DNA from: JAJZVS01 sp963708095 | GTDB lineage: Bacteria > Pseudomonadota > Alphaproteobacteria > Acetobacterales > Acetobacteraceae | Reading direction: 5' to 3' | Length of the DNA: 64,000 nucleotides | Assembly: GCA_963708095.1 (NCBI GenBank) | Contig: OY970182.1 | Coordinates: forward strand, 1,798,001-1,862,000 | Notes under the pieces: generated by a model | What the model was told of the DNA's origin: nothing | Seen by the model: the letters and a program-made list of their open reading frames with translations, nothing else | Database searches by the model: none | Shown: positions 34,241 through 43,500 of the stretch, piece by piece | How the letters are laid out: every line of letters begins with the position of its first letter | Position numbering within the stretch: the first letter of the stretch is position 1 | Translations under genes and position numbers: made by a program

Positions 34241-35160
34241 ATGATCGTCAACGCACTGGAAAGCATCGAGGGGTTCCGGGACAAGTGGCCTTTCGCCGCC
34301 CGCTATATGCGGGTCAACGGTTGGCGGATGCACTACATCGATGAAGGCGCCGGCGATCCCATCCTGTTGCTCCACGGCAATCCGACCTGGGGCTTTCTCT
34401 ACCGCGATGTCATTCCGCCGCTGGTGAAGTGCGGCCGCCGCGTCATCGCCCCGACATGATCGGCTTCGGCCTGTCCGAAAAACCGGCTCGCGAGCAGGCG
34501 CACACCCTGGACGGCCATATCGCCAACCTGACGGGCCTGGTCCGTCAGCTCGATCTGCAACGCCTGATGGTGGTCTGCCACGACTGGGGTGGGCCGACTG
34601 GCCTGGGTTTCGCGATGAGCAACCCGGAGCGAGTGTGCGCGCTGGCCGTCATGAGCACCTGGGCCTGGCCGACGCCGCCGGCCGAATTCCACACCCGCCT
34701 GTTTCCGTGGCGCACCATGCACGCGCCGCTGGTCGGGCCCTATCTGCTGGGCCGACACAATGTCCTGGCGCGGCGCGGGGTGTATCTGTCCGTCGTCGGC
34801 CGCGACAAATTCCGGCGCGAGGCGCAGGCCGCCTATGAGGCCGTCCTGCCCGATGCCGAGACTCGCCTGTTGACCTGGGTGTGGCCTCGCTGGATTCCCC
34901 TGGATGACACGGCCCGCGCCCAGGCCCGCTTCGCCTGGCTGGAAGCGGAACTGGCGAAGTCCAAATTGCCGACGCTGATCATCTGGGGGCGCGAGGATGA
35001 GGTGTTCGAAGCCGCGACCTTCGCCGAACGCTTCAAGCGCCTGATGCCGCATGCCGATGGGCCACACATGGTGACCGGCCGGCACTTCCTGCAGGAGGAT
35101 TCCGGCCCGGAGATCGCCCGGCTGATCGCGGCCTTCCTCGATAGACTGGGAGGTGCGTGA
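34241..35160 (+). pseudogene. haloalkane-dehalogenase-like alpha/beta hydrolase, frameshifted
   Basis: Part 1 (34241-34459) reads MHYIDEGAGDPILLLHGNPT and WGFLYRDVIPPLVKCGRRVI, then shifts frame. The rest continues in another frame as PDMIGFGLSEKP through VVCHDWGGPTGLGFAMSNPE to FLDRLGGA, ending at 35160. A single missing base near 34453 restores APDMIGFG. Catalytic features of haloalkane dehalogenases are present: HGNPTW oxyanion loop, Asp nucleophile in HDWGG, acid in WGREDEVF, and His in GRHFLQEDSG. The rest is undamaged, so this is either a recent mutation or a sequencing error. Confidence 0.8.
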
Positions 35161-35555
35161 TGGCTGACGTCGCGGTCATCGCCAGGCCCGCCACCGAGGG
35201 CACGCGCCAGGCGCTGGTGCTGACGGAAGACCGGCTCGGGCACTATCCGGAATTCCGCGCCTTCTTCGTGCGGACATTCGATCTCGATCGGATCGGGCTG
35301 TCCGAACCGGGGTTCGTCCGCGCGCCTTCTGGGACGGCTTATGCGCTGGTGTTCGTCGGGCGGAGCGGCGAGCCGTTTCCATCGGGGCTGGAGATCTACG
35401 CGATCGTCGAGGCGCTGGAACCGCTTGACGATGCGATGGTCGACAAGGACCTGTGGGCGATCCTCGGCTGGGTGGTCGGCGACGTGGGCGCACCGTGGAC
35501 AGTGGAGGACCTTCACGCGGCCGGCCGGCTGTATCGCATTCCGGCGGCGGGATGA
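35160..35555 (+). CDS. hypothetical protein at the end of the dehalogenase-like operon
   Basis: A 131-residue soluble protein whose ATG overlaps the preceding stop (TGATG), so it belongs to the same transcript. Visible stretches are LVLTEDRLGHYPEFRAFFVR, FDLDRIGLSEPGFVRA and ALEPLDDAMVDKDLWAILGW. No domain is recognised. A GTG three bases earlier is an equally possible start. Confidence 0.6.
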   Translation: MADVAVIARPATEGTRQALVLTEDRLGHYPEFRAFFVRTFDLDRIGLSEPGFVRAPSGTAYALVFVGRSGEPFPSGLEIYAIVEALEPLDDAMVDKDLWAILGWVVGDVGAPWTVEDLHAAGRLYRIPAAG

Positions 35556-35587
35556 GCCGATCCGGTTGGAACCGCCAAGAAGGTGTC

Positions 35588-35714
35588 ATACCAGCGGCCC
35601 CGGCCGATGACTCGCCCGGCGTCCACCTGGCCGCTGGTATGGCCTTGATTTTGCGCATGGCCGCCCCGCCAACCCCATGCGCGATACCGGCCGGCCGAAG
35701 AGGCCGCCGGTATC
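35588..35714. repeat. 127-bp three-hairpin intergenic repeat, copy A
   Basis: Three successive imperfect palindromes: ATACCAGCGGCC with GGCCGCTGGTAT, GCGCATGG with CCATGCGC, and GATACCGGC with GCCGGTATC. The same unit occurs at 49044-49170 (direct) and 51885-52012 (inverted), with only a few differences. All copies lie between genes. It resembles REP/BIME-type elements but I know no named family. Confidence 0.85.
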
Positions 35715-35759
35715 ACATAGGACTGTCTGGCGCGCCGTTGGAACCGCCACCCACACGCA

Positions 35760-36514
35760 GGGAGTGGAAGAAAGTTGGGGGTCTAGACCTGGACCGAGGC
35801 CACCGGAATGCTCGGAGGAGCAAGGATGCCGGGAGGGAACGGGTCATGGCGTTCGTGGTCAGGGTCGAAGAGCAGCATGACGGTAAGGTGGTTCGCGGCG
35901 TCGAGCTGTGGCGAGCGGATGCATCGGTGGGCGTCAACCCTTGCGAAGGACTCGGCCTCCGTTTGGCCGAGTCCAGGGCGATCCTGGCCCGCTTGCAACA
36001 CGAGCTCGTGGGTTGGCAGGTCGATCAACTGTGCCTGCAGAACGCCCTCTGCGAGCGGTGCGGGGCGCGTCTGCACATCAAGGACTATCGATCGCGTCGC
36101 CTGGACACGCCGTTCGGTCGTCTGACGCTGCGCATACCCCGCAAAGCCTGCCCATCGTGCAAGACCAAGCCGACTATCGACGCGGTGCTCTCGAGCCGTA
36201 CCCCGCCGGAGTTGGTTCTCATGCAGGCAAAGCTGGCAGCGCATCTGCCCTATCGCGTCGCCGGACGCCTGCTCGCCGACCTCCTGCCACTCGAGGCGGG
36301 GATCTCGCACACGGGAGCGTGGATCGCCGCATGAACAAGCGCCAGCAGATGCCCTGGTCGCCCGCCGGCGCCCATTACCTCTTGCAGGTCCGAGCCGCGG
36401 TATTCAACGATACCCTCCACCTCGCGGCGCTTCGGAAACCGGAATCGATGAACTCCGCGAACGACAATCCCGTATTCCACGCCGCCGCATGACCCCCGGT
36501 TTTCTTCCACTCTC
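35760..36514 (+). mobile_element. 755-bp internally deleted ISKra4 derivative, copy 3 (MITE-like)
   Basis: Same length, ends and internal deletion as the copy at 10846-11600. Observed differences are single bases, for example cggggcgcg versus cggagcgcg and tatcgcgtc versus tatcgcctc. The right end (GAGAGTGGAAGAAAACCGGG, inverted) lies 37 bases from the 3' end of tRNA-Ser. Confidence 0.85.
35846..36334 (+). pseudogene. ISKra4 transposase, internally deleted (copy 3)
   Basis: Same 162-codon frame as in copy 2: the intact N-terminal domain MAFVVRVEEQHDGK to LEAGISHT, then a jump to the extreme C-terminus with a stop at 36334. The C-terminal signature MNKRQQMPWSPAGAHYLLQV continues in another frame from 36331. 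The catalytic core is missing. Confidence 0.8.
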
Positions 36515-36551
36515 CAGCGGCGCGCAATTTCGTGCTGCGATATCAAGGTCG

Positions 36552-36644
36552 TGGCGGAGGGAGGGGGATTCGAACCCCCGGTACGGGTTTACCCCGCACA
36601 ACGGTTTAGCAAACCGCCGCCTTCAGCCGCTCGGCCATCCCTCC
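36552..36644 (-). tRNA. tRNA-Ser (GCU)
   Basis: On the minus strand the acceptor 5' strand GGAGGGA pairs with TCCCTCC and is followed by an encoded GCCA. The D-arm is GCCGAGCGGCTGAAGGC and the anticodon stem-loop is CGGTTTGCTAAACCG with anticodon GCT. A long variable arm (TGCGGGGTAAACCCGTA) marks a class II tRNA, and the T-arm is GGGGGTTCGAATCCCC. The length is 93 nt including CCA. It decodes AGC/AGU serine codons. Confidence 0.95.
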
Positions 36645-36700
36645 GTCGTCACGGGCTCCCCGATCTAAGCGGGCCGCGGCCCGGCGTCAAACCGCCCACG

Positions 36701-37327
36701 TCAGCTCAGCGCCACCTCGAACCCGCGCTTGGTCGCAGGGCGCGCCATCATGGTCTCGTACCACCGCTTCACGTTCGGGAAGTCGGCGAGATCGACGAGG
36801 TGCCGCTCGTGCCGCCAGGCCCAGCCGAGGATGGCGAAATCCGCCACCGACACCTCGCGCCCGACGAACGGCACGTCGCCCAGCCGCTTGTCCAGCACGC
36901 CGTACAGCCGGCGCGTTTCCTTCGTATAGCGCTCCAGCCCATAGCGCCGGTCAGCCTCGTTCTCCACCTGCAGGAAATGGTGCACCTGGCCGGGCATCGG
37001 CCCGAAGCCGCCCATCTGCCACATCAGCCATTCCAGCACCGGAACCTGCGCCCGCGGGTCGAGCGGCCAGAACTTGCCGGTCTTCATGCCGAGATACAGC
37101 AGGATCGCGCCCGATTCGAACACGCTGATCGGCGCTCCGCCCGGCCCGTCCGGGTCGACGATCGCCGGGATGCGGTTATTCGGGCTGATCTTCAGGAATT
37201 CCGGGTCGAACTGCTCGTTCTTGCTGATGTTCACGGGGTGGACCGTGTAGGGCAGGCCCATTTCCTCCAGCGCGACGCTGATCTTGCGTCCGTTCGGCGT
37301 GTTCCAGGTCCAGAGCTCGATGGCCAT
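36701..37327 (-). CDS. glutathione S-transferase, Nu-class, third copy
   Basis: A 208-residue GST with MAIELWTWNTPNGRKISVAL (TPNG glutathione loop), ISPNNRIPAIVDPDGPGG, VFESGAILLYLGMKTGKFW and the helical-domain region REVSVADFAILGWAWRHE. It is shorter than the two GSTs at 26-28 kb and stands alone. A disulfide-bond oxidoreductase role is likely. The ATG at 37327 follows an aaagggg-type ribosome binding site. Confidence 0.92.
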   Translation of the reverse strand: MAIELWTWNTPNGRKISVALEEMGLPYTVHPVNISKNEQFDPEFLKISPNNRIPAIVDPDGPGGAPISVFESGAILLYLGMKTGKFWPLDPRAQVPVLEWLMWQMGGFGPMPGQVHHFLQVENEADRRYGLERYTKETRRLYGVLDKRLGDVPFVGREVSVADFAILGWAWRHERHLVDLADFPNVKRWYETMMARPATKRGFEVALS

Positions 37328-37609
37328 GTCGCGTTTCCCCTTTGCCTGCGCATAGTCTGCGCGGTTGTCGGCCGCGGCTCAAGCCGTCCGGGGTGGGTTT
37401 CGGCCGGTCGGTCGCCCCCGCTGTCCTGGATCTGTCCGCCGCGCCGGCGGCGGCGCGCAGCTCTTCCTCGCGGTCGGGGAAGAACAGGGTGCTGCCCATC
37501 GTGACCAGGGCCGAGGCGACGAGCCGCCCGATCACCGGACCCGTTTGCGCGCGTTCCGGCGGGGCAGCATGATAGGTGGCGAAGCCTGTCCCGAATCCAG
37601 GTGCGTGCC

Positions 37610-38125
37610 ATGAAGTCTCCTCGCTCGACCTCCATTCCCAAGGCCATGCAGGCGACCTACGACGAGGTGGTCGCGCTGACGGACGCATTCTGCCGCGACC
37701 ACCTGAACGACGAATACCGCGACCTTGCCCGCGCCATGACGGCGGCGCTGTGCCGCAAGCGCCCCAGCCCGCTGGCCTCCGGCCAGCGACGCACCTGGGC
37801 CTGTAGCATTATCTACACCTTAGGCCAGCTCAATTTCCTGTCCGACAAGGCAACCAAACCGCACATGACGATGGCCGACGTCTGCGCCGCTTTCGGCGTC
37901 GGACCGAGCACGGCCAGCGCCAAAGCCCGGGTTATCTCGGACGCGCTGCACACGCACCGCATGGACCCGGCCTGGATGCTGGCCAGCTTGATCGACCAGA
38001 ACCCGCTGGTGTGGATGGTCGCGTTCAACGGCATGCTTGTCGACGTGCGTGACATGCCGCGCGACGTGCAGGTGTTCGCCTACGAGAAGGGCGTGATCCC
38101 GTATATTCCTGCGGACCGGACGTAG
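37610..38125 (+). CDS. DUF6398 domain protein
   Basis: A 171-residue soluble protein. Conserved-looking parts are VALTDAFCRDHLNDEYRDLA, ACSIIYTLGQLNFLSDKA and a helix-turn-helix-like TMADVCAAFGVGPSTASAKA followed by RVISDALHTHRMDPAWM, which together resemble DUF6398. The helix-turn-helix-like segment suggests nucleic-acid binding, but no function is established. The ATG at 37610 is preferred to a GTG at 37601. Confidence 0.65.
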   Translation: MKSPRSTSIPKAMQATYDEVVALTDAFCRDHLNDEYRDLARAMTAALCRKRPSPLASGQRRTWACSIIYTLGQLNFLSDKATKPHMTMADVCAAFGVGPSTASAKARVISDALHTHRMDPAWMLASLIDQNPLVWMVAFNGMLVDVRDMPRDVQVFAYEKGVIPYIPADRT

Positions 38126-38169
38126 GCGACGGACGTCCGGTTTCCGGTCGCAAGCGCGACCGGTTGCCG

Positions 38170-39423
38170 CTACCCCTCCTCCCGTTCGATATCCGCCCCG
38201 CACGCAGCGAGCTTCCGCTCCACCGCTTCATACCCGCGGTCCAGGTGATAGACCCGGTTCACCACCGTCTCCCCCCGCGCGGCCAGCCCCGCCAGCACCA
38301 GCGATACCGAGGCCCGCAGATCCGTCGCCATCACCGGCGCCCCCGACAGCGTCGGCACCCCGCGCACGATCGCCGAGGCCCCGTGCACGTTGATCCGCGC
38401 CCCCATCCGGTTCAGTTCCGGAACGTGCATGAAACGGTTCTCGAAGATCGTCTCCGTCACCATCGCCGCCCCTTCCGCCACCGCCATCAGCGCCATGAAT
38501 TGCGCCTGCATGTCGGTCGGAAACCCGGGATATGGCTCCGTCATCGCATCCGCCCCGTGCAGCCCGTTCAGCCGGCGGACCAACAGTGCACCCGGCTGTT
38601 CCTCGATCTCGACCCCCGCCTCGCGCAGCACGCGCGCCACGGCGCCGAGATGTTCCGCTCGCGCACCCAATAGCCGCACCGACCCGCCGGTGATCGCCGC
38701 GGCGCAGGCATACGTGCCGGTCTCGATCCGATCCGGCAGGATCGCGTGGCGCGCACCGTGCAGCCGTGCCACCCCCTCGATCACCAGTCGATCGGTGCCG
38801 ACACCGGTAATCCGTGCGCCCATCGCAACAAGGCAGGCCGCGAGGTCACCGATCTCCGGCTCCCGCGCCGCATTCACCAGCACCGTCTGCCCGTCCGCCA
38901 GCGCCGCCGCCATCAGCAGGTTCTCGGTCGCCCCCACCGACGCGAACGGGAGCACAATGGTTGCGCCCCGCAACCGTCCGTGCGTCGCCGCATGGATGTA
39001 GCCGGCATCGAGGCGGATCTCGGCGCCCATCTGCTCCAGCCCCTTCAGGTGCAGATCGACCGGCCTGGTGCCGATCGCGCAGCCACCCGGCAGGGAGACC
39101 CGCGCCTCCCCCACCCGCGCCAGCAGCGGACCCAGCACCAGCACCGAGGCGCGCATCTTGCGCACGATGTCGTACGGGGCCTCGGTGTTGGTGATCGCGC
39201 CGCCGAGGCGCAGCAGGCGCCCCTCCGGGTCCACGGCGATGCCGTGCTGCGACAACAGCGCCGCCATGGTATCGATATCGGCCAGGCGCGGGACGTTGGC
39301 CAGTTCCAGCCGCTCGTCGGTCAATAGGCCGGCCGCCATCAGCGGCAATGCCGCATTCTTTGCGCCGCCGATGGCAATGTCGCCCGAAAGCGGGCGGCCG
39401 CCCTTGATGCGAATGCGGTCCAT
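38170..39423 (-). CDS. murA: UDP-N-acetylglucosamine 1-carboxyvinyltransferase
   Basis: A 417-residue MurA that catalyses the first committed step of peptidoglycan synthesis by transferring enolpyruvate to UDP-GlcNAc. The N-terminal GRPLSGDIAIGGAKNAALPL is typical, and the active-site cysteine lies in PGGCAIGTRPVDLHL near residue 115. ITGVGTDRLVIEGVARLHG and the C-terminal ARGETVVNRVYHLDRGYEAV are further family signatures. The length is normal. The ATG at 39423 begins MDRIRIKGGRPL. Confidence 0.97.
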   Translation of the reverse strand: MDRIRIKGGRPLSGDIAIGGAKNAALPLMAAGLLTDERLELANVPRLADIDTMAALLSQHGIAVDPEGRLLRLGGAITNTEAPYDIVRKMRASVLVLGPLLARVGEARVSLPGGCAIGTRPVDLHLKGLEQMGAEIRLDAGYIHAATHGRLRGATIVLPFASVGATENLLMAAALADGQTVLVNAAREPEIGDLAACLVAMGARITGVGTDRLVIEGVARLHGARHAILPDRIETGTYACAAAITGGSVRLLGARAEHLGAVARVLREAGVEIEEQPGALLVRRLNGLHGADAMTEPYPGFPTDMQAQFMALMAVAEGAAMVTETIFENRFMHVPELNRMGARINVHGASAIVRGVPTLSGAPVMATDLRASVSLVLAGLAARGETVVNRVYHLDRGYEAVERKLAACGADIEREEG

Positions 39424-39454
39424 TATGCGGGAGCTTTCGTAGGGTGAAGGAAAA

Positions 39455-39633
39455 GCAAGGCCAGGGGGCTCTGCCCCCTGGACCCAAGGCAAGGGACTGG
39501 TCCCTTGCATCCCTCGGGGGGCTTCGCCCGGGAAGGGGGCGCGATTCGGGGCTGGCGGCGGCACGGTCGCGCCCCCTTCCCGGGCGAAGCCGTCGCAGGG
39601 GTCCAGGGGGGCAGAGCCCCCCTGGCCTTGCTC
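39455..39633. repeat. nested inverted-repeat element between murA and dcd
   Basis: An inner perfect 24-bp stem (39521-39544 with 39567-39590, starting GCTTCGCCCGGGAAGGGGGC) has a 22-base loop. It is framed by outer arms, each itself a palindrome (GCCAGGGGGCTCTGCCCCCTGG at about 39460-39481 and CCAGGGGGGCAGAGCCCCCCTGG at about 39603-39625), that are also inverted copies of each other. The whole gap can fold into stacked cruciforms and may stop transcription from either side. Confidence 0.8.
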
Positions 39634-39636
39634 CCT

Positions 39637-40191
39637 TCACAGCCGAGGCAGCGCGACGCCGCGCTGGTGCATGTATTTCCCTGCCTTGTCGGCGTAGCTC
39701 GTTTCGCAGGGTTCGTTCCCCTGCAGGAACAGAAACTGGCAGATGCCTTCCCCGGCATGGATCTTCGCCGGCAGCGGCGTGGTGTTGCTGATTTCGATCG
39801 TGACCTGGCCTTCCCATTCCGGTTCCAGCGGCGTGACGTTCACGATGATCCCGCAGCGCGCGTAGGTGGATTTGCCGAGGCAGATCACCAGGATGTCGCG
39901 CGGGATGCGAAAATACTCCACCGTCCGCGCCAGGGCGAAGCTGTTGGGCGGGATGATGCAGACCTCGGTGCGCCGGTCGACGAAGCTTTGCGGCGCGAAC
40001 GCCTTGGGGTCGATCACCGCCGAGTCGATGTTGGTGAAGATCTTGAATTCGTCCGCCACGCGCGCGTCGTAGCCGTAGCTGGACAGGCCGTAGCTGATCA
40101 CGCCCTCGCGTTTCTGGGCTTCGACGAAGGGCTCGATCATGCCGTGGGTGGTCGCCATGTGGCGGATCCAGCGGTCGGACATCACGGGCAT
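39637..40191 (-). CDS. dcd: dCTP deaminase
   Basis: A 184-residue Dcd that deaminates dCTP to dUTP for thymidylate synthesis. Family motifs are MSDRWIRHMA, the substrate-binding GLSSYGYDARVADEFKIF, GKSTYARCGIIVNVTPLEP, and the catalytic EWEGQVTIEISNTT followed by AGEGICQFLFLQG. The C-terminal lid YADKAGKYMHQRGVALPRL is complete. Length and start match orthologues. Confidence 0.97.
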   Translation of the reverse strand: MPVMSDRWIRHMATTHGMIEPFVEAQKREGVISYGLSSYGYDARVADEFKIFTNIDSAVIDPKAFAPQSFVDRRTEVCIIPPNSFALARTVEYFRIPRDILVICLGKSTYARCGIIVNVTPLEPEWEGQVTIEISNTTPLPAKIHAGEGICQFLFLQGNEPCETSYADKAGKYMHQRGVALPRL

Positions 40192-40279
40192 CGGGCTGGT
40201 GCACTCCCGCGGCCCGGATCAGAAGGGCGCGCTCCGGGCTGTCTCTAGCGCAGCCGGCCGGGGGCGGTAAACGTCCCGG

Positions 40280-40477
40280 TCAGTCCGGTGGCGGCGGGGG
40301 CGCCTGGCGCGCGCGCGCCTGGTCCTTGCGTTTGCGCAGATTGGCACGGAGTGCCGCGGCTTCGCGGGCGCGCCGGGCCTCCGACTCGGTGCCCGGGGCG
40401 GGATGCGGTGGGGCGGGATTCGGCGGGGCGGCCTCGCCGGGGCGGCGCGGAGGATCTGGGGGCGGCGCGGGGTTCAT
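40280..40477 (-). CDS. small conserved basic protein
   Basis: A 65-residue protein with a proline-rich N-terminus (PPPDPPRRPGEAAPPNPAPP) and a charged helix ESEARRAREAAALRANLRKR followed by KDQARARQ. The helix pattern AREAAALRANLRKRK is one I recognise from short alphaproteobacterial proteins of unknown function. The ATG at 40477 starts 42 bases downstream of the glycosyltransferase stop in the same direction. Confidence 0.55.
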   Translation of the reverse strand: MNPAPPPDPPRRPGEAAPPNPAPPHPAPGTESEARRAREAAALRANLRKRKDQARARQAPPPPPD

Positions 40478-40519
40478 GGCGACAAACTCGGACCCGGACG
40501 GTCGGACGGTCAAGCCGCG

Positions 40520-43500
40520 TTACGCCAGGATGGTCCGCAGCGCGTCCAGGGTGCGCGCCCGCCCGGCCTCCTCCGCCACCCGCGCCGCGGCGGCCGAGCG
40601 CAGCCGCTCCCACAGCTCCGCATCGCGATAGAGCCGCACCACCGCTGCGGCGAACCCGGCCGGATCGTCGGCCTCGGCCGCCAGCACCGCGTCCTCCCAG
40701 CCGAGCTGGCGGGCGAGCAGCCCGGTCGCGACGATCGGCAGCCCGAACGAGGCCGCCTCGTGCAGCTTGTACGGCAGCCCGGCGGCGAATTGGGTCGGCG
40801 CCACGAACACCCGGTGCGCGTTGTACAGCGGCTCGACGTCGCCCACCGGCCCGCGCAGCGAAATGCGCGGATGCGCGGCATAGGCGCCGAGATCGACCTC
40901 CGGCCCCAGGTAGCCGGCGACGGTGAGCTGTGTCTCCCAGCCCAGCTCCGCGGCAATCCGCGGCAGCACCGTATCGACGAACCACGCCAGCGCGTCGTGG
41001 TTCGGCGACCCCGGCTCATGCATCGCGCCCAGGAACAGCAGTCCGGATCGCGCGGCGAACGGTCGCGGCGTCGGGCGCACCTCGCGCACATGGCCGATCA
41101 CGCTGACCGACGGCAGGCCGCGCTGGCGCAGCACCGAAGCCTCCGCCTCGTTCACCGCAACGACGCGGCGGCAGAGGCCGGCGTCGGCGCATTCCGCCGC
41201 CAGAGCGGCGTCGAGATCGAACGTTTCGTCCGCCATGATCCGTGCCCGCTCGGCCGCGCGCAGGGACGCGATCGCCTCGGTATCCAGCACGATCGCCGGG
41301 CGGCGCGCGGCGCCGGCGAGCGCGCGCTCGAGCACCGGACGCAGCCGGCGGAGGTTATGCGTGCGCGCGATCCAGATCGCGTCGTAGAATCCCGCGCGCT
41401 CGGCGAGCAGGGCTTCGAGATCCTCCGCGCCGCGGTCGTGCAGCAGCTCGACGGTCTCCGGCAGGTCGGCGAACTGGGCCGCCAGGTCGAAGCGCGCCCG
41501 CTGCATCCCGAGCACGCTCACCGCCCAGCCGAGCTCGGCCATGGCGCCCAGCAGATCGGCCGAGCGCACGAAGCCCGAGCCGGCGCGCCGCACCGGCGCC
41601 CTGTCGTCGATGAACAGCAGCCGCGGCGGCGCCGGTTCCGGCGTGCGAGCAAGCAGGTGCCGTTTCGGATCCGGCAGGAAGCGGAAGCGCAGCACCGCCG
41701 CATGCTTCTCGGCCAGGCGTGCCGCCGCGGCAGGTGCGTCCCCGACCGCATCACCGACCGCATCATGGGCCGCATCATGGGCCGCCCCGCCACCCGCCGA
41801 CACCCCCGCGACCAGCATCTGACCCGCCACTGCCGGATCGTACAGCACCCGCAGCCCGTCGGCGGCGAAGCGCAGCCCAAGCTCCGCCACCGCGGCTTCG
41901 GGCGCGTCCGCGAACGCCGTATCGAACCCGCCGCGCGCGGCCAGCGCCTCCCGCCGGGCGAACAGCAGGCCCGGCGCGCAGGCGTCGGCCGGGCGCAGGA
42001 ACGTCGCCTCCGGCGCCAGCGGGTGCGCGCCTGCCTGGTAGGCGCTCAGGCTGCCGTCGCGCCAGAGAATGAGGCCGGCGTCCGCCAGCACCCCCTCCGG
42101 CCGCAGCAGCCGCCCGCCGACCGCCCCCGCCGTGGCGTCCGCCCCCAGCCGCGCCAGCCCGGCGGCGAGGCTGCCCGGCAACACCTCCACGACCGGCGAC
42201 AGAAACAGCACCACCGGCGCTGTCGCCGCCGCGAGCCCCGCGTTCGCCCCGCGCAGCCAGCCGATGTCCTGCGCGAATCCGAGCCACGCCGCCCCGCGCG
42301 CATAGCGCGCGATCTGCCGCGTCTCGTCGGTGGAGCCCGCATCGACCAGGATCAGCTCGATCGTGCCCGCGAACCCGCCGCGCAGCGCGGCCAGTGCGGC
42401 CAAAGCGGCGGCGAAGCCGTTGCGCAGCACCATCACCACCGAAACGTCCGCCGGCCCGGCGCAGGTGAAATCGAGCGGCGTGCGCGCCAGCCCCGGCAGC
42501 AGCGCCGCCGCACGCCGGGCCAGCAGCGCCGTCGCCGCCGCGCGGTCCGGCAACGAATCGGGCGGCGGCGCGCCGGGAAGCCCGCCTGGCCGCCCGAACA
42601 GCAGAAAATGCGAGAACGCCTCGCGCGCCGCCCCGGACTCGATCGCCGCGCGCACCACCGGATGCTGCCCGGCGTACCAGGCAAGATCGAGCGCGGCGCA
42701 AGGGCTGCGCAACTCGAACGCGCCATGGTGCAGGAAATGCCGGTAGCCGGAGCGCCAAGTGCCGGCGCGCACCGCCTCGGCCACGTCCGGATAGCGCGCG
42801 AGATAGAAAGCCTCCGAGAACCACGGCATCGGATCCCGTGGCGCCTCCCCCGACGGCGCGGTCAGGTAGTGGCGCAGCGCGCCGATCGGCGCGGCCTCCG
42901 GATGGCGATCGAGATACCAGGCCGGATCGAACCACGGCGTGGTCGCCGGCCCCGCCCCGCCGGCGGCGCATGCGTCCAGGTACCAGGCGAAACATCCTTG
43001 CGCGGCAGCGGCGCCAGCCTCGTCCGGGGCGAGTTGCGCCCGCAACCAGGCGGGATCGAGGAACAGGCTGCCGGAGCGGCCCTCGCGATCGCCCACCCGC
43101 AGGTAATGGTTGTAGCCGTTGGCGAAACCGCCGGCGCGCAACGCATCGTCGGTCAGGTCCGGGTAGCGGGCGAGGTAGAACGCTTCGTCGAACAGCCAAT
43201 GCGGCGCGATGCCGCCGCCGCGGCAATAGGCGTCGAAGCCGGACTCCGCCCCGCCGTCGCGGATCGCGGCCGCCGCGGCCGCGCGCGCGCCGGCTTCGTC
43301 GAACCACCGGTTGGGCGCAAGCCCAGCCGCCTGTCCGTGATCGAAATAATGACGCAACGCCGCCGCCGGGTCGGCTGGCGCATCAGGACATTGGGCGGCA
43401 TAATGCGCCGCGTCGAACACCGCCCAGGCAACGAGCGTCTGCCCTGGCAGCCCGAGCACCTGCCGCGCCGGCCCGGGCGGCGTGCCCGGGGGCGCTCCGG

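Noticed and set aside
36514..36644. tRNA-Ser as an integration site for a genomic island
   Set aside because: No repeat of the tRNA 3' end was found elsewhere in the window and no integrase gene is present. The neighbouring ISKra4 derivative has its own ends.
37176..37688. A minus-strand frame upstream of the third GST with a plausible stretch (VIGRLVASALVTMGSTLFFP)
   Set aside because: It overlaps both the DUF6398 and GST genes, and its ends read as shadows of those genes. No start or family could be supported.
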